A stretch of DNA of 64,000 nucleotides. It comes from Rhabditoides inermis (lineage: Eukaryota; Nematoda; Chromadorea; Rhabditida; Rhabditidae). A program made the translations under genes and the position numbers. Below are positions 10,588-22,197 of the stretch, piece after piece. The notes beneath the pieces were generated by a model, which was not told the DNA's origin, made no database searches, and saw only the letters and a list, made by a program, of their open reading frames with translations. Location: NCBI GenBank assembly GCA_963966185.1, contig CAWZYM010000197.1:62001-126000 (forward strand), written 5' to 3'. Each line of letters begins with the position of its first letter. Position 1 is the first letter of the stretch.

Positions 10588-12353
10588 ATGGAGGTGTCGT
10601 GGCGAGTGCTACGCATGGTCATCGCCGTCTGCCTATCGGGATCATTTCACTTTGGATATCAGGTACTGTACCGGTACCGGTTACTGTATCTACAGTATCC
10701 CATATTCAGCTCTCGCTCGTGAACCCCACATGGAGCGCGATACAGGCGGTCTACAACACCTCGATGATCTACCACTACCAACACATGGTACTAGGATTAC
10801 TGTAGCACGGCGGTGTACTGTACCTACCGTGTTCCAGTTTCTGCCCATCAACCTCACGCACGATGTGGACCCGAAAGCGCCGCCCCTGTCACATGCAACA
10901 GCACATGCAACAGGTCGGCCGCCGTCAATAGTTATTAATTGATATCGATCGTTTATCGATTGATATCGATTGTTTATCGATTGATTTGCAGTGTTCCGAC
11001 ATCCGGTACAGCAGAGTGCGGCACAGCAGCATCCAGCGAAGAGTGAGGAGACTGCGCATTTTAAAAGTGCCGACAGTCGACCACCGCCCCCTGAGAGGGA
11101 GCATACAACGGAGGCGGGCAGCGACGCCCCGCCCCCGACCACCCACGACCGACACATATATGCCGCGGATAGAGAGACCGACAGAGACACCGGCAGAGAT
11201 AGAGAGACCGACAGAGACACCGGCAGAGACACGCAACACTTTGACGAGGTGCGGACTAGTCTCTTTGGATACCGTGTTCGAAGTGGTTGGAAGTAGTTGG
11301 AGCAAGTGATTGGAGGCATTTTGGAGGTAGTTTGGAGACAGGCAGCAGTTTGAAAACACTGAGCGCTAAAAGTGTGATGAGGCCTGATGGACATTTTGTG
11401 CTGCCGACAACCCGTAGGCGAACGACCATACGAAATAAGTGCCACCTATTCAATAAATATGTTGCAGGTTCCGCCGGAAGAGTACGCGCCTCTGCAGCCC
11501 GGCTTGGATCAGGAGATCACACTCTCGCAAGAACTCAACGTCACCATCATGTCCAAGTATCTACACGTGTTCTTCTGGGGATGCACCACTGGGTGAGCGC
11601 GGCTATCGTAATCCCTACAGTACACTACCTGTTCAGGGTACTGTACCTCGGCGGAGCGCTCGGCTGTCTCATCTTCTACCCGCTCTCCAAGCATATGGGT
11701 CGACTGCAGGGCATCATCGTCTCAAACTTTGTCATCTTGGCTAGGTATACGGTAGCTACAGTACGTCCACTGTACCGTGATCTTGCAGTGTGGCACTACA
11801 GGCGTACGCCGGCTTCAACATATTCGAGTTCCTCGTTCTCGGTCGGTTTGTGGCGGGTATAGGCATAGGAATCGCCACTGGATTCCAAGCTCTCTTCTAC
11901 TATGTGAGTTGTTTGTTTACTTGTTTACGATTTTGTTTACTTGTTTACTTCCAGGAGATTGTCGACATCAAACAGTTTGGTTGGATGGCGTCGTTCACTG
12001 TGTGCTCGATTCAGCTCGGAATGCTGGCCAGCAACCTGCTTGGTATACTGTAGCTACAGTAATCCGCACACCTACCGTTTTCCAGGCATGCCGGATCTGC
12101 TGGGACAAGAAAAGCGCTGGGTGGGACTCATGTTTATCGAGTCTTCTATGCTGATCGGAAGGTATGCTACCGTATACCGTTTTGAATACCGTATACCTGT
12201 TTTAGTCTCATCTACATCTGTCTCTTCGGATACGACTCTCCGGTGTATTTAGTGGCGGAATTCCAACATGAAGACGCATTGGACGCGCTCATTTACTACA
12301 GGTCTCTTCACTCTTCACTATTCATTGCTCTCTCTCTCCCTCCCTCCCTCCCT

Positions 12354-12390
<37 letters not shown>

Positions 12391-13147
12391 TCTCTCTCTC
12401 ATACTTCCTAATCAGGGAGACTTCGGAGGAAGCGTGCAAGACAGTGCTCGATCGACTCAAGGCAGAATGCGAGAATGTGAGGATGCATAACAACATTTCT
12501 ATTCTCGACATAATGTGACGTGCTACTGGAAAACTGAAGTAGAATGTTCAGAACGAGACAAACCCAAATTACGATATTCACAGTGCAAAGTATGTAGCTA
12601 ACTAATAACCGATATATGCGATTTGACTACCTAATATCCGATGTATGTCTTCAGAAGTTCGAGGAGCTGTCGTTTTCTGAGATCATCTCTCATCCCGCGT
12701 CACGCAGAGCACTCGTCCTATCCATGCTCATCAACCTGTCCGTGTCGTTCAGGTGAGGGAGTAGGGAGAACAACTGGCATTGTGTTCAATATACAAAACA
12801 CTTAAAATGAAGGGAGGAAGAGTTGAAGGAGTGAGAGCATTCCTATTTCAGCGGCATCATCTCGTATCAGCAGTATGGCACGCAAGTCTTCGAGAAGGCC
12901 ACCTTCCTTCCGCGACACGCCGCCTGGGCCAATGCCGTTGTCAACTCTATGGGTCTGGTGGCTGGTCCCTTTGCCGCCTACCTGGTACATCGATCCAGGT
13001 ACGCATCTCTCTATCTCCTATCAAGTCTATCACTTCATCTTTTCAGTCGTCGAGGTCTGGTCAACACTGGCTACGTACTGTTGTTGTTGCTCAACATTGC
13101 GCTGGTGGTTGTGAGCATCATTCACGAAAAGGTACATCTCTCTCTCC

Positions 13148-13195
<48 letters not shown>

Positions 13196-13830
13196 TTACA
13201 CTACATGTTTAGTCACCCAAGGACCATCTCAAATACATTAACGCCGTTCTCATTCTCATCTTTTGCTTTGTCTTCAACCTCACCATCGGTTGGTTACGGT
13301 ATCCTGAAAAAGGATTACTGTACTTTGAATTCCAGGTTGCGTTTGCTGGTTCATCTCGGTCGAGATCAGTCCACCCGAGTCTGTCAGCAAGATCACCTCC
13401 TATTCACTTGTCACACAGTACCTGGTGGGAATACGGTATCTTGAAACGGTTACGGTATTCTTTTCAGAGCAACTTTGTCGTGTCGATAATCTACTACCCC
13501 GTCTTTCACATCTCGTCGATGGGTGTGTTACTATAACTTTTTCTGGGGTTACTGTATCTCAAATTTCAGGAGTCTGTATGATGTTCACAGTCCCAAACAT
13601 TCTCATCGGCATCTTCATCTTTAAACGTCTTCCTGAGACGAACGGAAAGACAAACGAGGAGGTGGGCGGAGCGACTAGGGGGCGTGGTGTGAATGGGCGT
13701 GGCTTGAGGTGGTGCTGGAGTTGGAGGGCGAGTACTCGGCGGACTCGCCGCCGCCACAGAGTCCCGGAGTGTCGAACACATCCACTCTGTCCACGACGAG
13801 AGTGCCACTCGGACCGGCTATGGCAGAGGT

Positions 13831-13864
<34 letters not shown>

Positions 13865-13927
13865 GGAGAGAGAGAGGGAGAGGGAGAGGGAGAGGGGGAG
13901 AGAGGGAGAGAGGGAGAGAGAGAGGGA

Positions 13928-13969
<42 letters not shown>

Positions 13970-14422
13970 TAGAGGAAGAGATAGATTTTCCAGGCCGCCA
14001 ACCTGACGCCCGCGCAGCTGTCGCTGCTCTCTCAGGCGCAGATCCAGGCGATTGCGGCCGCGAATCGCGCCGCCAGCGCCGCCAGTGGAAAGAGCGCAAC
14101 GGTGGGTTACTGTAGGTGGGGTTACGGTATCCCTGAAACAGTATCCCTGAATCAGGGGTACGGCAATCGAATCATATATTCACGACGATTCTGAATAATT
14201 GAGTTTTTCAATTGATGAATATGATGAATGATAAGATGTGATTACGGTATGCCTGATTCAGGAGGTGGCGCCTCCGTCTGACCACGCGACGGTGGCGTAC
14301 TCTCTGCGACCCGTGGAACCGGCACTGGCGTCTGTCCACTCTACTGTCTCCGCCGCCACTGCACTCCCGCTCGTCGCCGGAGCCAGCTACTCGTGCAGAG
14401 AGGTTGGTATTCTCTTTCTCTC

Positions 14423-14481
<59 letters not shown>

Positions 14482-14633
14482 GCTTATCCCTCCCATTCCA
14501 GGGTCCGGCTATCCTGGCGACTGCGGAGGCTATGCCGCCCCTCCTCCCGCCTCGCCCGCTCACTCCCGCTCCTCTTACAACCATGACCACCCAATCCGGC
14601 ACCGAAGTCGCCCCCACTGCGCCCACCAAATAG
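10588..14633 (+). CDS. SLC2A/GLUT-type facilitative sugar transporter, 22 exons
   Basis: Major-facilitator sugar transporter of the plasma membrane, about 765 residues against ~500 usual for GLUTs. Exons: 10588-10662, 10710-10787, 10838-10913, 10992-11248, 11468-11592, 11637-11744, 11789-11903, 11955-12042, 12086-12161, 12206-12301, 12416-12476, 12655-12752, 12852-12998, 13047-13131, 13213-13288, 13336-13424, 13468-13522, 13570-13661, 13709-13828, 13994-14101, 14262-14402, 14502-14633; phases agree at every junction. Seen: TM1 with HFGYQLSLVNPTW, GRLQGIIVSN after TM2, GRFVAGIGIGIATG (TM4), EIVDIKQFGWM matching the family E-x-A-P-x-x-x-R-G loop, SPVYL in place of SPRYL, and FKRLPETNGKT closing TM12. 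The first extracellular loop is enlarged by ~110 polar residues (exons 3-5) and the C-terminal tail by ~170 Ala/Pro/Ser-rich residues. The substrate cannot be told. Confidence 0.92.
10663..13569 (+). repeat. Set of nine 43-50 nt introns sharing TACTGTA-type words
   Basis: Introns 10663-10709, 10788-10837, 11593-11636, 11745-11788, 12043-12085, 12162-12205, 13289-13335, 13425-13467 and 13523-13569 each contain one or more of TACTGTA, TACAGTA, TACGGTA or ATACCGTA, between a GTA/GTG donor and a TTYCAG-like acceptor. Other introns of the same gene (11904-11954, 12999-13046) lack them. Similar words appear just upstream of the start codon (10545-10570) and in 14102-14261. Confidence 0.7.
12326..12411. 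repeat. CT microsatellite in transporter intron
   Basis: (CT)n with a (CCCT)n block, forming most of the intron between exons 10 and 11. Confidence 0.95.
13828..13986. repeat. AG/GGGAGA microsatellite in transporter intron
   Basis: Purine tract of AG and GGGAG units filling the intron between exons 19 and 20. Confidence 0.95.
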
Positions 14634-14800
14634 AAGCTTACACTCCAGGAGCAGCGCGGCCGCGCGCGCGCAACTAACACGTCCGCGTGTGGCCGCCGTT
14701 CCGACAAATATTGTATTACATTACTCGTCTCAGTTGTGTTTAGTTCACAATATTACCGTTACAGTGTCTTCTTATTAGCTCCGCGTGTGTTTGTGTCGTA

Positions 14801-14806
14801 AATAAA
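14801..14806 (+). terminator. Polyadenylation signal of the sugar transporter
   Basis: AATAAA 168 bases after the stop codon, on the coding strand. No other gene lies between it and the convergent PAXIP1 3' end. Confidence 0.6.
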
Positions 14807-15261
14807 GCGTTTGATGATTTCGGCGAATGTTTCTGACTGATCGTGAATACTAAAAGATGCCAGCATCCTTTTGTCATGACGGAGACATCAAATCCAACCG
14901 ATCGTTCAATTGCAAAGTCTAGGAATTCGAACCACCTCATGAAATCTTCGCAATTATTCATCGTTTTATAAACCAACATACAAACTAAAAAGTACAAAAA
15001 TAATGATGCAATAGTATAACAAGATATGTACAACAATCAGTCTGAGATCTTGCTCACATCTCGGGGACACAACCACAGGGTGTCCAACAAAATACAATAC
15101 GTTCACTATGATCCTCCATCGAAAACTCATTGTGTCAATCAAAGATCATAACAATTACTATACAATAGTATTGTAGTATTGTATTCCCGCTCAAACCTCT
15201 TTCTCGCACAGACATGGGAACCTTTTCGCCTCAGCCTCACATCTCGGGTACAGGCAGGGTG
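14807..15261. other. Intergenic between convergent genes
   Basis: 3' flank of both the transporter (+) and PAXIP1 (-). AT-rich, no exon or repeat recognised, and no clear - strand AATAAA. Confidence 0.5.
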
Positions 15262-16844
15262 TCACATCTCTCGTTTCATGGCAGGCATGGGTCGGGCAGC
15301 TTGCACAGACGGGGGCACTGGCATCCTTGGGGCAGCCGCCACCGCAGGGGGGACGCCGCGGAACGCAGCCCGGCTGGGGAGACCCAGCACCTGCGCCACG
15401 TTGATCAGCTGCTCCTTGCCCACCACCACCTCCTGCCGGAGAAGAGACATCAGCACGACCTCGACGTGGTAGATGGCTGAATGGGGTGGGGTGAGGGGAG
15501 AGAGGGAGGGAGGGAGGGAGAGGGGGAGGGAGAGAGAGGGGGAGGGAGAGAGAGAGAGACTCACGGAAGTTCGCCTCGACGAGGTAGCTCAGCATTCGCA
15601 CATCGCACTCTGCCGCCACGACAATGTAGGGCGAGTCAGTCTCCAGACAACGCGCCAGCAACTGAAAAGCTCACATAACAACAACAAGCATTAAGTGAAA
15701 AGTTCTGTAACCAACAAGTTTTCAAACCATTTCTCATATGTTTCACGTGTGCACAATGCTGCAAACATCATTCATACATAATTTTCACTCACCATCAATA
15801 ATCCTTTGAGAACAACATTTTTTGCTAATATGAGTGGTGATATTGCAAGAGTTTACCTAATCTACCCCCCCCCCCCTCCTCCTCCTCTTCCCCCGCTCAC
15901 CTGTGCAGATGGCGGTTTCTCATCGACCGTGCCCCCTCCAAGTTCGATCAATCGAGTCAGCACATCCACACTCGGATCCACCGACGGAGACAGGTAGAAG
16001 CGCACGTCCTGAGACAATCAATCAATCGCTTATCCGGAATCGTTAAGTATATTTGAATATGACAACACACTCATGATGATATGAAGCAGCACACCATATA
16101 TGGTCATTCATGTCCATTCTTCAGATCACTTACTTACTTGATTACTTGAGCGATACTAGACACCATTCGTTAGAATTTGTTAGATAATTCATCAATGCGC
16201 CATAATATCACTAGTTCTACGCTACAACACTGAATGTTCGTCAATCCGCAATTTCTACGGCAATGTTTTGTTCCAATAACGACGAATAAAATTATATCTA
16301 TAAACACTATACACACAAACATCGCACACCAACCTCGAAGACGCTGCATCGCCTGGCGCGGAAGACGCTGAGCTTGAGGTTGTACGAAAGCATCTTCTCC
16401 TGCTCCTCGTCACGAGCGAAGAAGTCCAGAGTGTCTGCAAACGACAGGCAAAATACATATATAATACATATATATCCAGACGGAGACGAATGCACCAGTC
16501 TGTGTACAAACCTTCAAGCACTACATTCGATTTTCAACAATAATCATTTTTGTTATTTTAGATTATAAACTTGTTATTAAAAAAAACTCACCCATCCACT
16601 GCCGGCACTGATAGCTCGTCAGAACCCACAGCGGAGAGACAATGTTCTTGCCCAGAACGATCGCCTAGAATATACATACATATTCCTAAATTCATATATT
16701 ATACATATACGTTTCACAGCCAAGTTAGAACACAATAACTGCACACTCAGCAATTCGGAGAATGAATCAAGAGAACAACACCTCAACAAACAACGCATGC
16801 AAGTCGATGATAATCATTGACACAACGACAACGTTGTCGAATGC

Positions 16845-16884
<40 letters not shown>

Positions 16885-19800
16885 GCAACAGCAACTCACC
16901 TCAATTAACCGCTCGCTCCTCTTTCCGGTGGCGACGACCAGATGGGTGCACTTCTCCACCTCCTCAACCACTTCTCCACCGAGATACAGCACTTTCTGAA
17001 ATAGAGAAATCAATAATCGATTATTAAGACCTGCTGCTACAATCTGATACAAAACCTCCCTTTTCCCTCGAGGTACAATATTTTCAGGGTAAAGGAAACG
17101 TGATTTACCATTATCATCGCTTGAGCTGTGTACAATCTCACAATTCCTTTTAGAACAAAAAACACATTGACGATTTGTAGTACAAGTGAAATGTTCGCCA
17201 AAATACGTTTTAACCTATCAGCCTAACACGTAAACCCAGGGACAGTACATTCGACAATGCGAACTCCTAAATCGCATGGAAAACGCACTCACAGCCTTTA
17301 AATGCTCCTCATTCTTCTCCTCGATGCCCGAAAACGCAATGACCAGCTTATCCTGCTCCTGCTCCTCCTTCTCCTCCTGCTCCTCACGGTTCTCCTTCTC
17401 CCCATCCTGCTCCATCTCCTTCTCCGCCCCCTTCTCTTTCCCTCGCCTCTTCTTCTCCTCAGCTATCTGCTCCTCTGTCGGAGCCGGATGCTCCTTGGCG
17501 GCAGCACTGGAAAAAAGGGAGTGGTGACAGGCAGATAGTGGCAGCGCAGAAAAAGTGATCAGAAAGAGAGAACACGTACGGCAAACATAAAGTAACCAAT
17601 TGTAATTTGTAACTACGTAGCTACCAGAAACAGTGTCCTGTTTCGACCCATTAACCTTCAAGGTAAACAAGGTGTACAAGGAGAGACAGGGACTGACGTG
17701 AGTTTGTGGTCGGGAAAGACGTTCTCGTCGTTTTGTATCATGTGTTTCTGCTCGTTGGCCCGCTGCCAGCTCTCACTGTGCACCATCACCGGCTGCTTCC
17801 ACGCCGCTGCAACACCACACATCACACACCACACAATCAGCCTACAGTCGTAGCATTTACAAATATCTAGGTGTCTAGAGGTCTTTCTGTCTCTCTCTCT
17901 CTTTCCCTTTGTAGGCCTGCATACTTCCGAATCACTCTCAACAAGACGGTAAACCGGGTAATCTCTCAGGTGCTACACAACTCTACCACTGGCCGAACGC
18001 CGAAAGCCATCTGCGTATATTGTTCTCTTTATTTCATCTTCCTTCCCCCTCCCCTCACCCATGATTTCTCACCTCTCTACTTTCCCCTCTCTATCTCTCT
18101 CTCCCCTCCCCTCACCCATTATCTGCTTGTGCGCGTCTCCGAGCTGCTCCAGCGAGCCGGGATCCGAGATGATCTCAGCCGTCGGAGACGAGAGCTGCAA
18201 TACAACACACATAGATACACCATGAACATGATAATCTGTTAATTAGATCAACCTAGCCGCGCCATCTCGACTTCACCACTTCAACTATTTTTCCCTGTTC
18301 CCGTCTAGTTTACTGTACAGATGTGGCCAGGCACACGGCCCAATGTTGCCGATGTTGCCATTGTTGCCACTTTTTGCAACATGGCTGTAACTCAGATCAA
18401 AGTTGAGTAATTGTCTCATTATCGGGCTCGATTGAAAGCTGGTGATGTCATCTACTCGACTGTAATGTCTTTCAAACCGATATCACACTCTCAGATGGAG
18501 TCGAAATCCTTTGATCGACACCCTCATTCGCCCTATTGCGCGCAACTTGAATTAGCATAGGGCCTCCGGCAGACTTTTTCGCGAGCGAAATGCGAAAATA
18601 ATCGCAAAACTTTTAGCTTGAGAGAATCGCGAAACTACCCATAATCGCGCGAATTCGTGATCTTTTCGCTGAAATTTGGCGAATTCGAAGATATTCGCTT
18701 CCACTGAGAATTACACAGATTTGTTTTCTTTGTTATAATTGAAAACTTACTTCTTAGAGGTTGTGTGACATGTTTAACACCAAACATTTAAATAGGAACA
18801 TTGTTTTGTCACTTACGCACGCTTTTTTTCAAATTCGCCAAAATTTTCGCGCGAATCGGGTGGCACGAGTGCGCAACGACTAATATGTAATAACTGCAAA
18901 CAATTGTGATCAATACAGCTTCCACGATGTTTATGAAATGTCTTTTCATTTATAAAGAACGAAAAATATACAGAATAGCCAAGTTTCGTACATGGATTCG
19001 CGAAAAAGTAGCGAATCTCTGGTATCTCTCGTTTCGCAGCGAAAACGGAGTCCGCGAAAATTTTCGCGCGAAAAAGTATGTCACCTATTTTCGCAATTTT
19101 TTGCCGAAAACATTTTTGCGATTCGCACTGCGATTCGCAAATCGATAGTGCATGCCAGAGCATTGCAGTTTTCGCGCGATTTTTTTCGCGAAAAAGTCTG
19201 CCCGGGGCCTAGACGAGAGCTGCGGAGAGGCGCTCATTGCGCGCAATCGATTTCCAGTCAGCGGTCTAATTGACACTCTCAGAGGATTTCGACTCCATAT
19301 GAGAGTGTGATATCGATATGAAAGACATTACAGTCGAGTAGATGACAACACCAGCTTTCAATCGAGCCCAATAACGATTCTCTTTCGAAAAGTACACGAG
19401 TAAAGAGGAGTGGTTTGTTTTGATCTAATTCAACAAAAGCACATGCATAAAATCTCTTCGCAGCTGACTAAAATTTCAAAACAAACCTGCTCTTTCGAAC
19501 GATGTTTTAAAACTCTAATTGTTTTCTTGTTAGCATGTTGAGTTCAGGTATTCAGGATACTGTTAATCCCAACAAGTAACTTGCAACAAAATGTATGACA
19601 CGATTATAGTGCATACTATATTTTTCATCGATCAGAAAGAGCAGGTTTGTTTTGAAATTTTAGTCAGCTGCGAAGAGATTTTATGCATGTGCTTTTGTTG
19701 AATTAGATCAAAACAAACCACTCCTCTTTACTCGTGTACTTTTCGAAAGAGAATGGATGTCCTTTTCTCAAATTTCGAAGAAATTGTTTTTCAGGTTGAT

Positions 19801-22100
19801 GTGCCGAACATGTTATGTATACATATTCGAAACTTTAGAAAACGTATCCTGAATATGGAAACGCACTGCTTTGTCGAATCGCTCGTGCGCCTGCCAATGC
19901 CAGTCTCTCATTGACACGCGCTATTTCGCGTCTCTCTCTCTTACCCACTCACTCCGCTCAGCACACTCCCCTCCCCCCACAGTTTTCGCGCCAAAACTGG
20001 GGCGGTGGCCTGGACGGCGAGCCGACACGAGAGTGGGTGAACGAAGGGCGGGGCATGCGCTCAGCCAATCAGAGTGCGCACGCAAGAGAGCCGAGCGACC
20101 AATGAGCGCAAAGTGCAGTGGGCGGAGCTTACGTGATGCACACCGTCGTCGCCGCCGCCGCCGCCGCCGCCGTCGTAAACACGTTTAGTGGCAAAGCGGG
20201 AGAGAGCAAGAGAGGGCGGTTTTTGGATGCCGCAACCGATATTGGTTTCACGAATCATACTCATAGGTCTTACAAAGTGATATTCTAACAAATAACGCAC
20301 ACTAATTAAGTATATTGTATTAGAATAGAGAAATCGTGTGTGCCTTGGGAGTGGCGTGTTGCGCGCGTCACAGCTCAAAACAAACGGGCGCCGCTGCGCG
20401 CCGCCCCTAATTACTTAACTTTGAGCTGAGTTACAGCCATGGTGCCAAAAGTGGCAACAATGGCAGCATCGGCAACATTGGGCCGTGTGCCTGGCCACAT
20501 CTGTAAGTATTCAGTTTCAAAAACGATGAGGTTCACTGATAGCCGAACTGGAAGCTGGATAAGCAGGAGGCACGACTCACATGATATCGTGGACTGGCCA
20601 TGTCGGGTTCCCGCGGCAGGGTGTACACATCGAGCACCCACTGCGCGTTCAGCACAGGGATCTCCCACTCCCTAGCTCGGGACACCTTCTCCGTGCCGTC
20701 ACTGCAAGCAAGCAATGCACTCTCACTCTCTGACTCTTATTCTGACACCGACTCCGACTCTCTGACTCTGACTCTAACCCTGTCACTGCAATACACACTT
20801 TCATCTCTCACATGTGGAGCTTGACCGGGGAAAACTATGCATTCACCAAGGACAATACGATTCAGCACGTGAAGAGGAGAGGAAAGATGGGGAGACATCG
20901 ACAAATAGGTCGACTCACGCCTTGGCGACGAGCATGGTGTTGTGCTTGGCGAGGTAGGGGGTGACCTTGGCACCGGACGCTTCGATCATCCACTTCAACG
21001 ACGCGCGCTCCTCGCCCGAGAAGCCGCACAGAGACACCAGCTGAACCTCATCTTCCCAATGCGTTCAATCAATTATCATACCAAATCATAGCTCCCCTGT
21101 TCCATTTCCTGCTAACGTCAAACACACAAAACAGTCATTAAAATTTGAAAAGTTATATTGTATCCTGACCTTTCCGGTGTGCGGTCGGAACGCGTCGCAG
21201 TAGATGGAGGGGAGGTGCGAGAGCTTCCAGGGGACCTGCGAGAACATCCATCTACTCTCTCTTTTCCCCTCTCTCCCTCCCATCCCTTCCTCTCTCTCTC
21301 TCCCCCCCCTCTCTCTCTCTCTTTCTCTCTCCCCCCCCCTCCGCACCTCCAGTTTCCTCCTCGTCACCACATCTGCCAACCACTGCAGCGTCACGCATCG
21401 CTTCCGCTCCTTGATACACTGAAATTATGAGTTTGGAAATAGTAGTATTTGCGTAATTCAATATTCAACGTCAATTTGGTAGCATTTGCAATTCCATTGC
21501 AGTAGACTTGTCATTCCCTATGAGTGATGAGACAAACGTTTTTTAGACAATAAAAAAATAGCAATCAGGTACGGACCGCGATTCCATGCGGAGTGCGAGA
21601 GCTCTCGATGATGACATGGGTGAGGTGGGGGAGACGCTCCTGAACAGAGAATCACACTGACACCTTCCCCCCCTCTCTCTCTCTCTCTCTCTTTCTATCT
21701 CTCTCCTCTCTCTTTCTCTCTCTCCTCTCTCTTTCTCTCTCTCTCCTTCCCCCTCTCACCTGTAGTGTCTTCAGTCCGAACTCGATGTCTCCCCCCAGCA
21801 GCTTCACCGCCAACATCAGAGAGAACGTGTCGTTCTGACAAACACACAATCACACAAACGAGACTGAAGAAACTGGCACAATAGTAAAGAGAATAAACAC
21901 TGAACAGTATAGCACTTCTAATATTACTTTCTGAAACCGATAATTCATGGTCCAAAAACATCCTTTTTGGTGAAAGAGAGAGAGAGAGAGGGAGGGAGGG
22001 AGAGAAAGAGACTCTGTCCACCTTGTCCGTGATGAACCTCTCCGAGTCGCACACCTGCACCACACAGCCCACCAGACACATGTCGGGCTGGACTGCAACG

Positions 22101-22197
<97 letters not shown>

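Larger units (their letters stand above)
18318..20503. mobile_element. Large foldback element filling a PAXIP1 intron
   Basis: Left terminus CAGATGTGGCCAGGCACACG (18318) and its reverse complement ending at 20503, each bordered by TA. The homology between arms extends about 220 bp (18318-18540 against about 19215-19376 plus 20408-20503). Two or three other sequences are inserted: one at its centre (18560-19210) and a block (19377-20407) splitting its right arm. It occupies nearly the whole intron 18195-20580. Confidence 0.85.

Noticed and set aside
12533..12595. Additional transporter exon coding NETNPNYDIHSA
   Set aside because: Its only donor leaves a phase that does not fit the exon at 12655, while 12476 to 12655 joins in frame.
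16836..16892. Poly-Gln coding exon from the CAA repeat
   Set aside because: The repeat lies just past a good donor site inside a PAXIP1 intron, and the BRCT continues correctly when it is skipped.
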